From: Nereocystis luetkeana
Taxonomy: Eukaryota; Sar; Phaeophyceae; Laminariales; Laminariaceae
Direction: 5' to 3'
DNA: 64,000 nt
Assembly (NCBI GenBank): GCA_031213475.1
Contig: JARUPZ010000012.1
Span: forward strand, 6,670,878 to 6,734,877
A program made the translations under genes and the position numbers. Numbering within the stretch: the stretch's first letter is position 1; the number at the start of each line of letters is the position of its first letter. Positions 34,899 to 47,062 of the stretch are shown here, in pieces. A model generated the notes under the pieces. That model did no database searches, was not told the DNA's origin, and saw only the letters and a program-made list of their open reading frames with translations.

Positions 34899-35950
34899 CC
34901 GACGCCATCTCTGGGCGGGGCGGGACGGGCGGGGGTGGGCGGAGGCGGTGGGGGCTACAAAAAAATCGGGTAGTGGGAGCCGGGTAATCGAGGTTCGAAG
35001 GACTGAGCTTTTACCCCATTTAGTACTGCAGTCCCTTTTCGGCGACAAACCACTCAAATTGCAAGTATTACGGAGGACCATAGTTAATAGAACCTACGGT
35101 ACACACAAAAACCTATATAAATGTTTCCGTATTTTTACTAACAATATTTGGTCGTATTTATCATGTGGTCCCCCGTAATAGCTTGTCCCCAAAACGAGAC
35201 TACTGCAGTTTGCCCTATTTAGTAAAAGGATTAGAACCCTTTTACAACACACTGCAAAAATTATCCTACCAAAATAGCAAGCAGTTTTCCCCCCATAACA
35301 TTGGTGCAGTTCGAACAACCAAAACGACCTCACAATCGACCGGCCGGGACGGGACGAGACTGCGAGGGGGTGGGGGAGCGACTTCTTTCCCGAAACCTCG
35401 AAGCACGCCGACCACCCGCCCACATGTTCACTCGGGGAAGGAGGGAGGGAGGGGGGGGAGGGAGGGAGGAAGGGAGGGTACCTTAGAAGCCACGCGACCA
35501 CCGTAGCGTTTGAGCGTCGCCACAACGTTCGCCTGGTTGATCTCCTGCGAGCCCTTCTTCTGCGCCTTTCTAGCGCGCTTGCTGCTACCCTCCCCTCCGC
35601 TCGCCCCCCCCCCCACTCCCCCCGCCCCCCCCGGCACCCGTCGCCGCCCCTCCCTCGTCCCGCATTGCGCTCGCGCCGCGCTTCCCGGCGCCAGCCCCCG
35701 AGTCGGCGCCTGCTCCCGCAGCCGAGGCAGGGGCGTCCGAATCGACGGGGGCGGCGGGGTTTCCGTTCGCCGATAGGGTAGGGGATGCTCTTCCTGCGTC
35801 CCCGCCAACGGTATAGTCGTCCTGAAGAAATTCGAAACATTGTGTTGGGTGGCGAGAGAGTCTATAAAGGAAAATGCACGGGGAGGAGGCGGTAATATAC
35901 GGCGGGGGGGGGGGGGTCCTCATGCTCATGCATGGCCGCAGTCGTATTGT

Positions 35951-35991
<41 letters not shown>

Positions 35992-37619
35992 CTCACATTA
36001 ACTCACAATACAATGCAGTCCGTGGTCGCAGGACAGGCTCCAATAACTCTGGAGTGGAAGAAATACCTCGGTAAAAACATAAAACAAGCAAAAAGTAGTA
36101 CACGCGATAACTGAAGCACATCTACACTTCAGAGAAAAACATGAAAAAAAGAGGCCCGCGCGCGTACGTATCAGATACATGCGGTACGCAGTACAAGTCA
36201 CCACAGAAACCGAGAGGACCACATACTACCCAGGAAAAATAGACAGGATAAAAATAACAACTCGACGTCGAAAAATATATATGTGGTCAGAGACCCTGGC
36301 ATCCCTATATATATACAATGCCGGGACGGAGCGGGTCGGGTTTCACCGAGCAGACAGACATGGCTTGCACCAAGCGCGAAGCACGGTAGGGGGCAGGGGG
36401 GGGGGGAGGGGCAGCGAAACTCAGAGCAGCGATTGCTTGCACTTGAACTTTTAACCGCTATATTAATACCAACAATAGCGCACTGTGTGGTCACTGTTTT
36501 TTTCATGCGCGTGCAGGGGTTTGAAAACGACAAATGTTATATAACAGGTTCTTGTGATCGAGGAAACCCTGAAATAGTGGGAGTTCAACACCTTGCTTGC
36601 CGCACAGCACCAACGCGGGAGCGCTCAGCACAGACCCCAGCGTGGAACAAAAGTTAGTATCTGATATATCGCAGGGGGGGCGCAAAAAGGCGCTAATACG
36701 AGAAAGTCATGTGATACAACTCAGAACCCACGATGGGCCCAAAGAACCAGGCATCCCCCCCATTGTTTACGGGAGAGCAGAGCAGATCATTCAGAAAATC
36801 CTGATTGTACCGAGACCCACCTCCTCCTCGCCGTCGGCGTTGACCGAGCGAGAGAGCTTCTGGAGCTCGTGGTGTTCGTCGTCGGTGAAGTCCTCGTCCG
36901 AGTCGTTCAGGTCTTCGTCGTCCTGCCTCGCCACCGGCACCACCAACGCAAGACAACAACAACAACAACGAGGAGAATAACAGCAACAACATCACCAAAA
37001 ATAACCAAACAGAGGCGATACGCGTTGCCGCGGAACACCTGGTATACATTAGGGCCGCATCAATAACTCTCTGGGGTTCCCTCTTCCTCACACGACGAGC
37101 TTTTAAACGAAACTCACCCCCCTCCCACGAAAAAAAAGGAGCTTTTGCTTCAAGAAAGAAAAAAAAAGAAGAAAAAAACAAAAGAAGGGCAAAAACCGAT
37201 GAAAATATACTCTCAAGATAATGTTTCCACTGTTAACATAATGTACGTACACCTCTGGGCGGTAAAGTAAGAGCCGCTTGTACACTAATATGAAGACTAA
37301 GCGGTCTTTAAATTTACGCCCAGAGCGGAAGAAAATTTTAACGTAAGGAACCCGTCCGCCATAAAAGTTTCCACATGAAGAAACAACTACTATGGGCGTG
37401 TACATGTAAGAACCGTGTGTGTGTGTGTTTTTGGGGGGGGGCGGTCGGGTAATCACAGCTGGTGGTCGATCATTTTGTGCGGGGTGGAGAACCTCTTACT
37501 CAATGGTCTGAATAGTCTTCATACTACCACCCAGAGTGTACCGGGCACAGAGACATATAATTACAGAAGCGAACATTTACAGAACCAAACAAACCACTCT
37601 GAACGGAAATATAACGCTT

Positions 37620-37662
<43 letters not shown>

Positions 37663-40600
37663 GTCCCTCGTACTGCAGCAGTGTGTGCCGAAGCGCGGTG
37701 ACAAAAGAGCTTCCCGCAACGCGTGCGATTTTTCATCGCTTATCGGAACTGCTTCACCGTTGTGGCCAAGGAAGACCCGAAACAAGGCTGGCAGAACCCG
37801 GCAGCTATTTTCCTCCTCACGTCTCACGCTTGCTGCAACCCCCTCCTTCCCTATCTTTCCTCCCCCCTCCAGGTCCATGGTCATACGATAACGGCCATGC
37901 ATGATAATGAGTATACCCCCCCCCCCGCGCCCCCCCTGGTCATACGACTGCGGCCATGCATGAGATCGAGTACATCTCTCCTATCGAGTACCCCCCCCCC
38001 CAATCCCCCCCCCTCCCAACTCCCCCTCACCCCCCCCCCCCCCCCCCCCCCCCACGTTTATCCCACCGCGCACCTGATGAAGAGTTCCACCACCTTCGTT
38101 GGCGTCGTCGTTTCCCACCTCCTCCTCATCATCGCTTCGTACCTCGTCCCCAAAGTCGTCGTCCTCTCCGCCCGCATCAGAGTCCACGTCTTCCTTCTGG
38201 CGGAGAGAAAAAACACACAAAACGAACAAAACACACATAACACCAAACACACAAAACACACAAAAAACGGAGCAGAAGACACGCGGAGACATAAGATCAG
38301 AGGCAGCAGACGCCGCAGCAAACATGGCGTGCTGAATGAGCGCGTTTGTTTTCTCGATCTCTTCCGCCATTTAAGGCGGGCCCTGCTGTCGCTTCTTGGT
38401 CTCTTGTTTTATCTAATATGGTTACACTGAAAGATGCCCCCCCCCCCCTCCCCAACGGGATGTGTTAGAAGAGGAGATGAGGGAAATAGAAGAATGTGAC
38501 ATGGAGGAGTTTGACACACTAGATAGCAGCGAGAAAACGATCGCTATCCTAGGAGATAGATGGTGGCCACAGGCGGCCAAACAGGAAGGGGATAAGATTA
38601 GCAAAAAATGTTTATGTAATATATGGAAACAACGTAATGAGCGCCCAATTGTTGGAGGTGTCTCTATTAGGAGTAGGAACGGTGCTCCGTCTCGAAAGGG
38701 ATGCGTGGTCAATGGTCAAATGACTAAGGCAAGCAACAAATGAGTACGCCCCCCCCCCCCCCCCCCCCTCCCCACACTACCTCTTGTTTTAGACGGGAAC
38801 TCCCACTTATTTGCAGGGGAAAAAACAGAGCTTTTCGCGGGTCATGACCCGACCCGGTGTTCAAAATGTCACGGGTCGGGTCGGGTCGGGTCGGGTCAGG
38901 AAGTGTTCAAAATGTCACGGGTCGGGTCGGGTCGGGTCAGGAAGTGTTCAAAATCTCACGGGTCGGGTCGGGTCGGGTCAAGAGGTTTTCAAATCTCGTG
39001 GGTCGGGTCAGGTCAGGTCAAGAGTTTTTCAAATCTCACGGGTCGGGTCAGGTCATGCCCCGCGAGAAGCGGGTCAGCCGCGGGTCAGGCCAGCATGACC
39101 CGCGAGTTGTTTTCTACTGACCCGCGGGTCGGACCCGCGCATTCGGCTCGCGGATCCGACACTTGAATCACTTCCCGCTCTCTTACCCAAAGGCTTCTCT
39201 CGTACCAATACTCAATAATACTCCTTTGGTATCATCTTCAAACATTAAAACACCGCCAAACTCATACGCATGCCCGCATCCATCTATACCCACTACAGCC
39301 AGGTCATATATCGCTGCGGGACACTAAAATGAACACTATTTTTTTTTGAAAACCCGACCCGCGGGCCAGTTCCGCGGGTCGGACCTTCGGGTCAAGATAA
39401 ATGGCCTCGCCCCGGCCTGCATGAAACCCGTGTCTCACGGGTGTTCGGAAGGTGGCGGGTCGGGTCGGGTCGGGTCAGGAGGTTTTGAAATCTCGCAGGT
39501 CGGGTCGGGTCGGGTCAGGAGATTTTCAAATCTCACGGGTCGGGTCGGGTCGGGTCGAGAGGCTTTCAAAATCTCACGGGTCGGGTCGGGTCAAGCCAAC
39601 ATACTTCAATTTTTTCGCGGGTTGGGTCAGGCGCATGAAACCCGTGTCTCACGGGTCATTCGGAAGGTGGCGGGTCGGGTCGGGTCGGGTCAGGAGGTTT
39701 TGAAATCTCGCGGGTCGGGTCCGGTCGGGTCAGGAGATTTCCAAATCTCACGGGTCGGGTCGGGTCGGGTCGGGTCGGGTCGGGTCGAGAGGCTTTCAAA
39801 ATCTCGCGGGGCGGGTCAGGTCAAGCCAACATACTTCAAAATTTTCGCGGGTCGGGTCGGGTCGGGTCCGCCGACCCGATCCGACCCGACCCGACCCGTG
39901 AGGTTTGACCTGACCCGCGAAAAATCCCGAAAAAAACTATCCCTCCTCGCCCCCCGATAGTGATGCCTAAAATGGTGACTCCGTCCCCCCCTCCTCCTTC
40001 TCTTGTTCTAGACCGGAACTCCCGTTTCTCCTTACCCGAACCCCTCCGTCTCGAAAGGGATGCGCCGCCACTAATGGTAAAATGACTAAAGCAAGCAACG
40101 AATGATAAACGAGTACGCCACCCCCCACACAAGTACAACCCCCCCGCGCCCCCTCCCCCCCGCCCTATTATATATATATGTATTTGGGTTGGATTAGCGT
40201 CGGTTGGCAACCACACCGTAAAACATCCCTCTCCCTACGTGAGCTAGACGACCAGGTACCGTTTTTTTTCTCTTCTTTTCTTTTTTTTTTTGGCGGTCGG
40301 CTACAGCTGGTGGTCGAGTTAGATCATTGGTGCGAGGTGAAGAACCTTTACTCCGCACTAATGGGGATGATCGTATCACGTCGTGTTTATGTATGGTAAG
40401 GCACCCCAGAGGCAGTTACAAAGTACTCCCACTGCTGTCTCTGAATGGGACTACACAGGAAAAGAAATTAACTCATTGAAGCCGTCATTCATGTGCAAGT
40501 CCGCCTCACAAGCGGTTCTTGACAGAATGCAGCTAATCCTTCATGCGACTCGCCGGACACATCACGTTTCGCTTCGCGCTTGGTGCAAGCAACGTCTGCC

Positions 40601-43600
40601 TGGTCGGTAAAAACCCCACATGCTCCGTCCCGGCATTGTAGGAATGCGAGGGTCTACGGCCATACGACTACGGCCATGCATGAGATCGGGTACATCTCTC
40701 CTATCGAGTACACCCCCCCTGCCCAGAATGATGCTGCAGTAGTGACGCCTCCACACACTCCCAGACGGTTCCTCACTTCTTCTTCTTTTCTTTCTAGTAC
40801 GGGGGGCCATAGTTAACAGGACCAAATATTGTTCGTAAAAATACTTAAACATATAGGTTTTTATGTGTACCATAGGTCCTGTTAACTATGGTCCCCCGTA
40901 ATAGCTTCAACTTTTCAGTTCCCATTTCCCTACTGAAGGGGACCACACAGTTCCGATACAGCGCAGGACAGCTACAAAAAAAAACGCGCAAAAAGAAAGG
41001 CAGGCTTGAGATTGACAGGAGAATAAGAAATTCGGGAGGCGCTATGCTGAAGTTGGTATAGAACATAAGAACGCGCCCATTCTCATCCAAAAAATCCAGC
41101 CCGGGCCATCTTCTTCTCAAGGCGTCCTGCACTGTTTCAGACCAGCAGCCGCCCGTTTTCCTGAGTACGTACGTATAGATCGGGCGGCACAATAAAAGAA
41201 CCGACCCCATCCCCGCTCACCTCCGCCCGAAATGCCTCCTCGGTCTCGCTGTCGTTCCCCCCCCCGAGTCTGTCAAGGTCTTCCTCGGGACCCCCGACCT
41301 TCACCCCGGCTTCCAGCAAAACCTGGCGGATGTACGTAAATACGTACACAAAGCGAACGCACCGACAACGCCAACACAGACAAAACGTCAGTGAACGCCT
41401 ACATACCGAACGCGCGTCGATAAAAAACGAGGAGATAAACGCGTATTGTACCTGTGGTACATGAAAACAAAAAAAACGAAAAAAAACGTCTATATATAAA
41501 ACCAGGGCTTTTCACGGGTCGGGTCAAGACCTCGCGCGTCAGGTCGGGTCGGGTCGGGTCGGGTCGGGTAAGGGTGGCCCGACCCGACCCGTGAAGAGTT
41601 TGAAAGTCTCCTGACCCGACTCGACCCGATCCGACCCGATCCGACCCGACCCGACCCGACCCGACCAGACCAAACCCGCGAGATTAAAAAAAACCGACCC
41701 CATCCGCGGGTCGGGTCATGACTCGTGAAGAGCCCTGACTAAAACAAGGTCGAGAAGGCTTCGCTTTGCGAGTGCGCCCGAGCGCTCGTTCCGCTTGCAT
41801 TCGAAGCGAAAGCGTCCCGTTCTGTTTTCGACGATGGGAATCGATCAGTATTGTGCTGTTTTTTATCCACTTTTTTTGGGGGGTTGTTTCCGGGAAAGAA
41901 TCGGTTCTGCTCTCCTGGGCAAAACAATGCACTGCAGTAAAATACCTGGTACTAATAGTGATCAGTACCCACGATGGGCCCGAAAAGCCATGTATCCCCC
42001 CATATGTGTTCACACACCGTGTTTGGTTATGATCGTATACTATATATGTCCCTCTCGTATTACGCTATTACGGGGGGCCATAGTTAACAGGACCAAATAT
42101 TGTTGGTAAAAATGGTTAAACATATAGGTTTTCATGTATACCATAGGTCCTGTTAACTATGGTCCCCCGTAATAATACACCACCCTGGGTGGTAAGAAAA
42201 GGACCGATTAGACATCAAGATGAACACCAATCGGTCAGTATATTGAGCGTTATATTTCAAACCGAATTCGATGCCATTTGATACTATAATATTAGGGTGC
42301 TATGCCACTCAGAACGGAATTGTAAGGATCGTTCATGCACTATTATGGAGACGGAGGCGTCCTAATATAAATCGAGTGCAATACGAAACCGATAACGATA
42401 ATATCGACACGATACCGATATAACCTTCATCGAGTGCGATACGATATCGATAACGATAATCAAGTTCGATACGAGACCGATAACGATAATCGATTTCGGT
42501 ACGATACCGGTGAAACAAAAAACTATTCGATTCCGACGTTTGATACATGAAAGCTTCCGTTCAGTGTGTTAACATATCTGCACAAAAACAAACGGGGGAA
42601 GATGCAAAAGCGGGTGGAGAACAAAACACGTTCGATATTTCGACGAAAAATTCGATACGATATCCAGCACCGACTGTCGTACTAAAATGCCGCGGTCGCA
42701 AGGGGAGGAGGGGCGCCGAAAATAAATTACACGCTGCATACAGCTGCCATGCCGTGGCGCTCCCTTTGCTCAGTTACCTGAGTGTCCTCGCGGTCCAAAT
42801 CTCCGTAACGTGAGCTTCCGCCACCGCCGCCCCTCGCGGCTGCCGCTTCCTGCGACAGGCGGATCGCGACAAAAAATATCGCATGTGGAATTACGCCACG
42901 TTAAATGTGAAGGCGAGCGGGGGGGGGGGTTACGGGGGGGGGGGTGGTGGTGGTAATAATTTGCGGTAGAGGAGGGGGATCCTCATGTCATGCATGGCCG
43001 TGGTCGTATGACCATAGAGGGCACGGAGAGGGGGGGGGGGTTGCACTCGATATCATACGTGGCCGTAGTCGTATGACCACATATCATAGAGGGGGGGGGG
43101 ATAACCTTAAACCTCTAGCTACAGTACGAAGGCAATACTTATTAATTTCTCAAGTCCCAAGCTCTAACTCTCAGGTCCCGAGTACGTTTTCTAAAGAACC
43201 TGGGTACAGCAATTGTATAGGCGATATGAAGGCAATTGGAACGGAGAGGAGCGCAGACCGGCAAAGCCACTCCCGCGACGAAGACCGACCCACACTAACA
43301 ACACCACCAACAATACCACCGCAACAAACGGCGATTACAACAACACCAACACCAACATTACCAAAAGGAACAAACAAGCTACAACAACAACAACACCATC
43401 GCCAACACCAGCAAACGACACCAACAGCACCATCGCCACCAACGATAGCAACAGCAGCACCAGCGACATCAACGATACCAAGAGCAATAAACAACACCAA
43501 CACCACCAACACCACCACCAACCAACCATCAACATCCCCAACGACACCAACCACAACGCCCCGCCCATCCCCACCATCAACACCAACACCACCAACACCA

Positions 43601-46600
43601 CCACCACCACCACCAACACCACCAACACCACCAACACCAACGCTAACACCAACACCAACACCAACACCAACACCAACACCGACTCAATAAGCTCTCACCA
43701 GGCTTCTCGACCCCAGAACCTTGTTGGCCAGGGAAAGAGGGCCCATGAAGTTCTCCTGCTTCTTCATCAGCTCTTCCGCCTCCTTGACTGACATCATCTT
43801 CCCGTCATCTCGAGCGGCCTTCTTGAAAAGCCACCACTGATCGATGGGGGTCACCTCGATCGTGTTCGGCCTGAGGTCGTCCACCTTGAAGGTGGCGTAC
43901 TTGCTCCCCTGTACAGTTCTGAAAAAAAAAAAAAAAAAAAAAACTCAAGGCGGGAGACGCACCCTGAAGAAAATTCGCAAAATATTCCCTACGTAACAAC
44001 GGGCACCCGAAGCATTTTAAAGATGCACGCTGCGTTGTTGTTGAATCTTGTGTTCTGCTGTTCCTAAGTGTTGTTGCTGATTTTTTGTCCTTTTCATTGC
44101 TGTTATTTGCTGTTATTGCAACACGGCTAAATACATCAAAAGTGTATTCACAGCCGCTGTACCAACCTTAATATTCAATGCACTCTGTGCCACCCAAAAG
44201 CATTCGCCAGCCCATCGGGCTCTACGCCGCCCAACAGTATTCGTCACACTATACATTCCACATCACCCAATCAGCATTCGCCACGGCACTCAACATCACC
44301 CAACATAATTTAGCCCCGGCTCACTTGCTGCCGATGTACTTGATACCAACCCCTTTGGAATAATCCTTGCGGTCCTCGAGAGCCCACTGGATGTCACGGG
44401 TCTTGACGACTCGCCTCTTGAACGCCGGCCGGTCGAAGGCCTCGAACTTGCCCGGTCCCTCGAAGCCCTCGTCCTGCGTGTGTTGACGTTAACAAGAGCG
44501 ATGCCACCATATAGGGATGGTGGCTTATTTTATGAGCTCCCCATATGAGGAGCTCCACACCTCTCGCCCGAAACATGATTTTTTCCAAGCAAGTTTCTTC
44601 GCGCAAACCCGACCAGTGTATATAAATCGTACGTATATGCCAAAGTCCTACGTACGTAAAACAACTGATAAAAGTATCCTATACAACTCTGGGCGTAAAT
44701 ATAAGGACCGCCTGGTCTTCATATTAGTGTTTAAATGGTCCCTATATTTCCGCCCAGAGGGTGGCACTACTGTATAATAACATGTAGTTGCTCACGGGAG
44801 GAGCTCAACCGGTCAGACAATATTGTGCCAAAAAAGCGCAACCCCTGTATACGGTGGGATGAGCCTAAACCGATACCACTCTGGGAGTAAATATAAGGGC
44901 ATCTTCTTCTTCATATTAGTGTACAAGCGATCCTTATATTTCCGTCCAGAAAGGTATAAAACTGCAGCCCAACTGGTGTGGCGACACGCTTTTACTTGGG
45001 TCTACTCGTAGAGCTGCATACTTTCTGTAGCGCGTTATGTAGCCAAAAAAGCATTACTACGAGTGTAAAGCTATCTTTTCGGCGGTATCGATCGCAGCCA
45101 GTTACTGCTGTTAGTTATGTACCACTATGACCCAAAACGTAAGAGCCGTTGGGAAGGAATGTTACCACACAAACGCTCTTCATAAATTAGGCACAGGGCG
45201 GCCTGCACTTGGGAATACGTAATAATAGTGGGTTACCTCGAATTGGCACTGCTGTAGTCACACCGACCGCTGTTGATGCGGCCTACTATAAATAAGATAA
45301 TAGTAGGTTTGCTGTACTGCTTCAGATATACCGTCGGGTGCGCATTGCGGGCAAAACCCAGAGGCTTTTCTGAGGGCAAGCAAGCGACAAAACTGAGCGC
45401 GAGAAACCAAGCAAGCAAGCAAAAACAAGCAAGCACGCACGCAAGCACGCACGCAAACACGCAAGCAAGCGAGCAAAAATACACAAGCAAGCAAGCCCGT
45501 GAACAAGACGAGCAAGCAAAAATCGAACGAGAAAGTGAGGCACACGGACGAAAGGCCCAAAAGTAGACACGAGGACCAGAGACAGCACCCTTCTCCCGCG
45601 CCCACTCCCAGCCAAGGAAAGGGACGGTACGAGACTACATTTCCGATTTTCTCGTTCCGGGTGCATGCTGCACTGACCTCGCTGTGCTCCTCCACCTCCT
45701 GTTCCCTGTACATGTATGCGGGCGTGCTGAACACGCTGGGGTCGTCGAAAGGTGGGCGCGTCACCTGAAACCGATCAATTTGTGTGTCCGCGGGGCACGG
45801 GCGTTGCGGTTACGGTCACGGTCAAGGTTACGGGTATGGTTACGGTTATGGTTACGGTTGTAGTTATGGTTGCGTTTACGGTTACTATGCTGTTGCGGTT
45901 ATGGCTACCGTTACGGTTACAACAAACAATGAAATGCACCATCTATCGAAGATCGAAATGGCACACCATGGAGGGGCTCCTCTGCGTTGTCCAATACCAA
46001 GTGCAACGGAGCACCTGATATCGAAATGGTACTGGTACGACCTTATGACTTGCGACATTGGCATCGAACCTCTACTTGAGCCCGGCGGGGGCGGGGGGCT
46101 CTTCGTTGTCCATCACCACCACGGATGATGCCCAGCAACTGGTAACGTATCAGAGGTATTGACCAACGCCCCAACGGGTAGGGTGGACCGTAACTGGTCC
46201 GAGTCCGGCGGGAAGGCCTCATAGCCTTGGTTTTTGTTGGTGGGTGAGCAAACGCAAGTCCCACACTACCCGGGAGAGATGACTCTCCCGGGTGGCTATC
46301 TCCACCGCACCTGCTCCTCTCGGGGGTCAGGTCGGGTCAACGTGCCCAACTGGGCTAAATTGACACACGACACGAACATGGAAGTGTGGTGAGCTTAAGC
46401 TTTATTTTTACCAATCCGTCGGAGGATAAAAAAAAAAAAAAAAAAAAGACAGCCACCCCCTGTGGTTGTACGAGGTACCCTGGTACACTCGAGCTCAACA
46501 CCCAAGGATCGTTTACATTCAGCAGCCTTCTGAACAAGACGTGGGTCACGGTCGCAGGTGTCTATCATTCGTTTATCCCCCTGCCCCCCCCCTGCTGTCT

Positions 46601-47062
46601 ACGGGTACAGCAGTGTAACTACTGTTGTACTCCAACGCCAACGCCTCCGTGCTCCCGTGATGGAGCAGTTCAAAAACAGAGCTGAAGTTGTGACCTGCAT
46701 CACGCAGGCAGGGCCAGCGTTGGACCGGGTGCTGGACCGGGCACCTGATCGCTCCGCCTGAACACACCCGAAGACGCCACCAGCACTCACAAACAGCTGA
46801 TAAATAGCTATCAACAGCATCTTATAGACAAAGCAAACACTGGGCCGCAAAGGGATGCCACAAAACCACAGCTCTTGTGTTGTCCACTTGCCTTGCGCTT
46901 GCTGCTGCCCTTCCCGACCCATATTTCCTCGAACCTAGCAACGTTACAAGGCGGGTTGCGCTCTCCAAGCCGCAGCGTCCACACTGTCTCCTCGACCGAA
47001 AGAATTTCATCGCCACCATCCTTGGTCCCTGGCCTCACTGGTGCTGGACCTTTGCCAGACAT
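33065..47062 (-). CDS. GTF2F1: Transcription initiation factor IIF, alpha subunit (RAP74)
   Basis: TFIIF-alpha pairs with TFIIF-beta, brings RNA polymerase II to the promoter and aids early elongation in the nucleus. Eleven exons on the minus strand: 47062-46892, 45764-45678, 44473-44325, 43918-43699, 42849-42778, 41322-41221, 38196-38074, 36922-36821, 35821-35482, 34228-34139 and 33130-33065. All introns are phase 0 except intron 3 (phase 2). Intron 1 uses a GC donor (AAG|GCAAGT). The total is about 506 residues, near the family norm. The N-terminal dimerisation barrel is spread over exons 1-4 (VWTLRLGERNPPCNVARF; FKRRVVKTRDIQWALEDRK; KYATFKVDDLRPNTIEVTPI; WWLFKKAARDDGKMMSVKEA). An acidic middle follows (EDDDFGDEVRSDDEEEVGND; DSDEDFTDDEHHELQKL), and then the C-terminal winged helix (VVATLKRYGGRVASK, LLLRQFVSALKVDGKPNKAA, EGTVWILKSHYS, stop). 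Exon 9 needs a one-base correction in a G run. A small basic exon between 41221 and 38196 may be missing. Confidence 0.9.
33735..33962. repeat. ACCAT pentanucleotide minisatellite
   Basis: Irregular ACCAC/ACCAT units become a pure (ACCAT)n run at 33890-33955. Within TFIIF-alpha intron 10. Confidence 0.9.
34853..34895. repeat. (AT)n microsatellite
   Basis: About 20 AT units in TFIIF-alpha intron 9. Confidence 0.95.
35014..35232. repeat. MITE-B copy split by a MITE-A insertion
   Basis: The left arm (CCCCATTTAGTACTGCAGTC) and right arm (GCTTGTCCCCAAAACGAGAC) of MITE-B are separated by MITE-A copy 11. The nesting shows that MITE-A was active after this MITE-B inserted. Confidence 0.8.
35068..35178. 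repeat. MITE-A copy 11 (inside MITE-B)
   Basis: Good termini, TA on both sides. Confidence 0.9.
37253..37325. repeat. MITE-C copy
   Basis: Ends CTCTGGGCG and CGCCCAGAG flank a roughly 73-bp element with GCCGCTTG/AGCGGTC arms around ACACTAATATGAAGA. Same family as 44687-44759 and 44877-44953. Confidence 0.75.
37621..37661. repeat. (CT)n microsatellite
   Basis: About 20 CT units in TFIIF-alpha intron 7. Confidence 0.95.
38831..39925. repeat. GGGTC minisatellite array with inverted ends
   Basis: Two blocks (38840-39060 and 39450-39880) are made of about 43-60 bp units, each with three or more GGGTC words and a spacer such as AAATCTCAC. The left edge reads CAGAGCTTTTCGCGGGTCA. The right edge is GACCCG-rich and contains CGCGAAAAATCCCG, so the ends are inverted as in the smaller hAT-like element at 41503-41737. 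Confidence 0.75.
40178..40722 (+). repeat. Dispersed repeat R1, long copy (TFIIF-alpha intron 6)
   Basis: Aligns along its length with 29398-29925, including the GCATGAGATCGRGTACATCT end followed by a C tract. Confidence 0.85.
40797..40901. repeat. MITE-A copy 12
   Basis: Near-consensus, in TFIIF-alpha intron 6. The left end is GTACGGGGGGCC. Confidence 0.9.
41503..41737. repeat. hAT-like non-autonomous hairpin element
   Basis: 235 bp. The left end CAGGGCTTTTCACGGGTC matches the inverted right end CAGGGCTCTTCACGAGTC at 16 of 18 bases. The flanks TATAAAAC and ACTAAAAC match at 6 of 8 positions, the length of a hAT target duplication, and hAT ends commonly begin CAGGG. The interior is a run of GGGTC that turns into GACCC, so the whole element can fold into a hairpin. 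It lies in TFIIF-alpha intron 6, just upstream of exon 6 in coordinate terms (higher position). Confidence 0.7.
42068..42172. repeat. MITE-A copy 13
   Basis: Near-consensus, in TFIIF-alpha intron 5. Confidence 0.9.
42366..42510. repeat. Tandem GATAACGATAAT-type repeat
   Basis: Four or so units of about 36 bp containing CGATACGA and CCGATAACGATAAT. Confidence 0.75.
43295..43680. repeat. AAC/ACC-rich tract
   Basis: About 390 bp of CAACA/CACCAA repeats in TFIIF-alpha intron 4, ending just before exon 4. Confidence 0.85.
44687..44759. repeat. MITE-C copy
   Basis: CTCTGGGCGTAAATATAAGG at one end, inverted TATATTTCCGCCCAGAG at the other. TFIIF-alpha intron 2. Confidence 0.8.
44877..44953. repeat. 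MITE-C copy
   Basis: CACTCTGGGAGTAAATATAA facing CTTATATTTCCGTCCAGAAA. Lies 117 bp from the previous copy. Confidence 0.75.
45375..45500. repeat. CAAG/CACG tetranucleotide tract
   Basis: Irregular CAAG and CACG units next to TFIIF-alpha exon 2. Confidence 0.85.
45804..45925. repeat. GGTTAC hexanucleotide minisatellite
   Basis: About 20 units of GGTTAC/GGTTAT beside the acceptor of TFIIF-alpha intron 1. Confidence 0.85.

Noticed and set aside
38300..38377. Possible TFIIF-alpha exon MAEEIEKTNALIQHAMFAAA
   Set aside because: A stop codon directly precedes its ATG in frame and no good donor follows. The confirmed exon begins further on at 38196.
38811..39960. Long ORFs of RVGSGRVGSG-type repeats on the plus strand
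   Set aside because: They are translations of the GGGTC array in all frames, with no splice context or family similarity.
41055..41115. Possible TFIIF-alpha exon DALRRRWPGLDF
   Set aside because: It has a good acceptor and phase, but the only donor (GTTCTT) is poor and the segment matches no part of the family.
45258..45764. ORF of 168 residues over TFIIF-alpha exon 2 extending into CAAG repeats
   Set aside because: Only the first 29 codons (45764-45678) are exon; the rest is intron repeat read through the GTCAGT donor.
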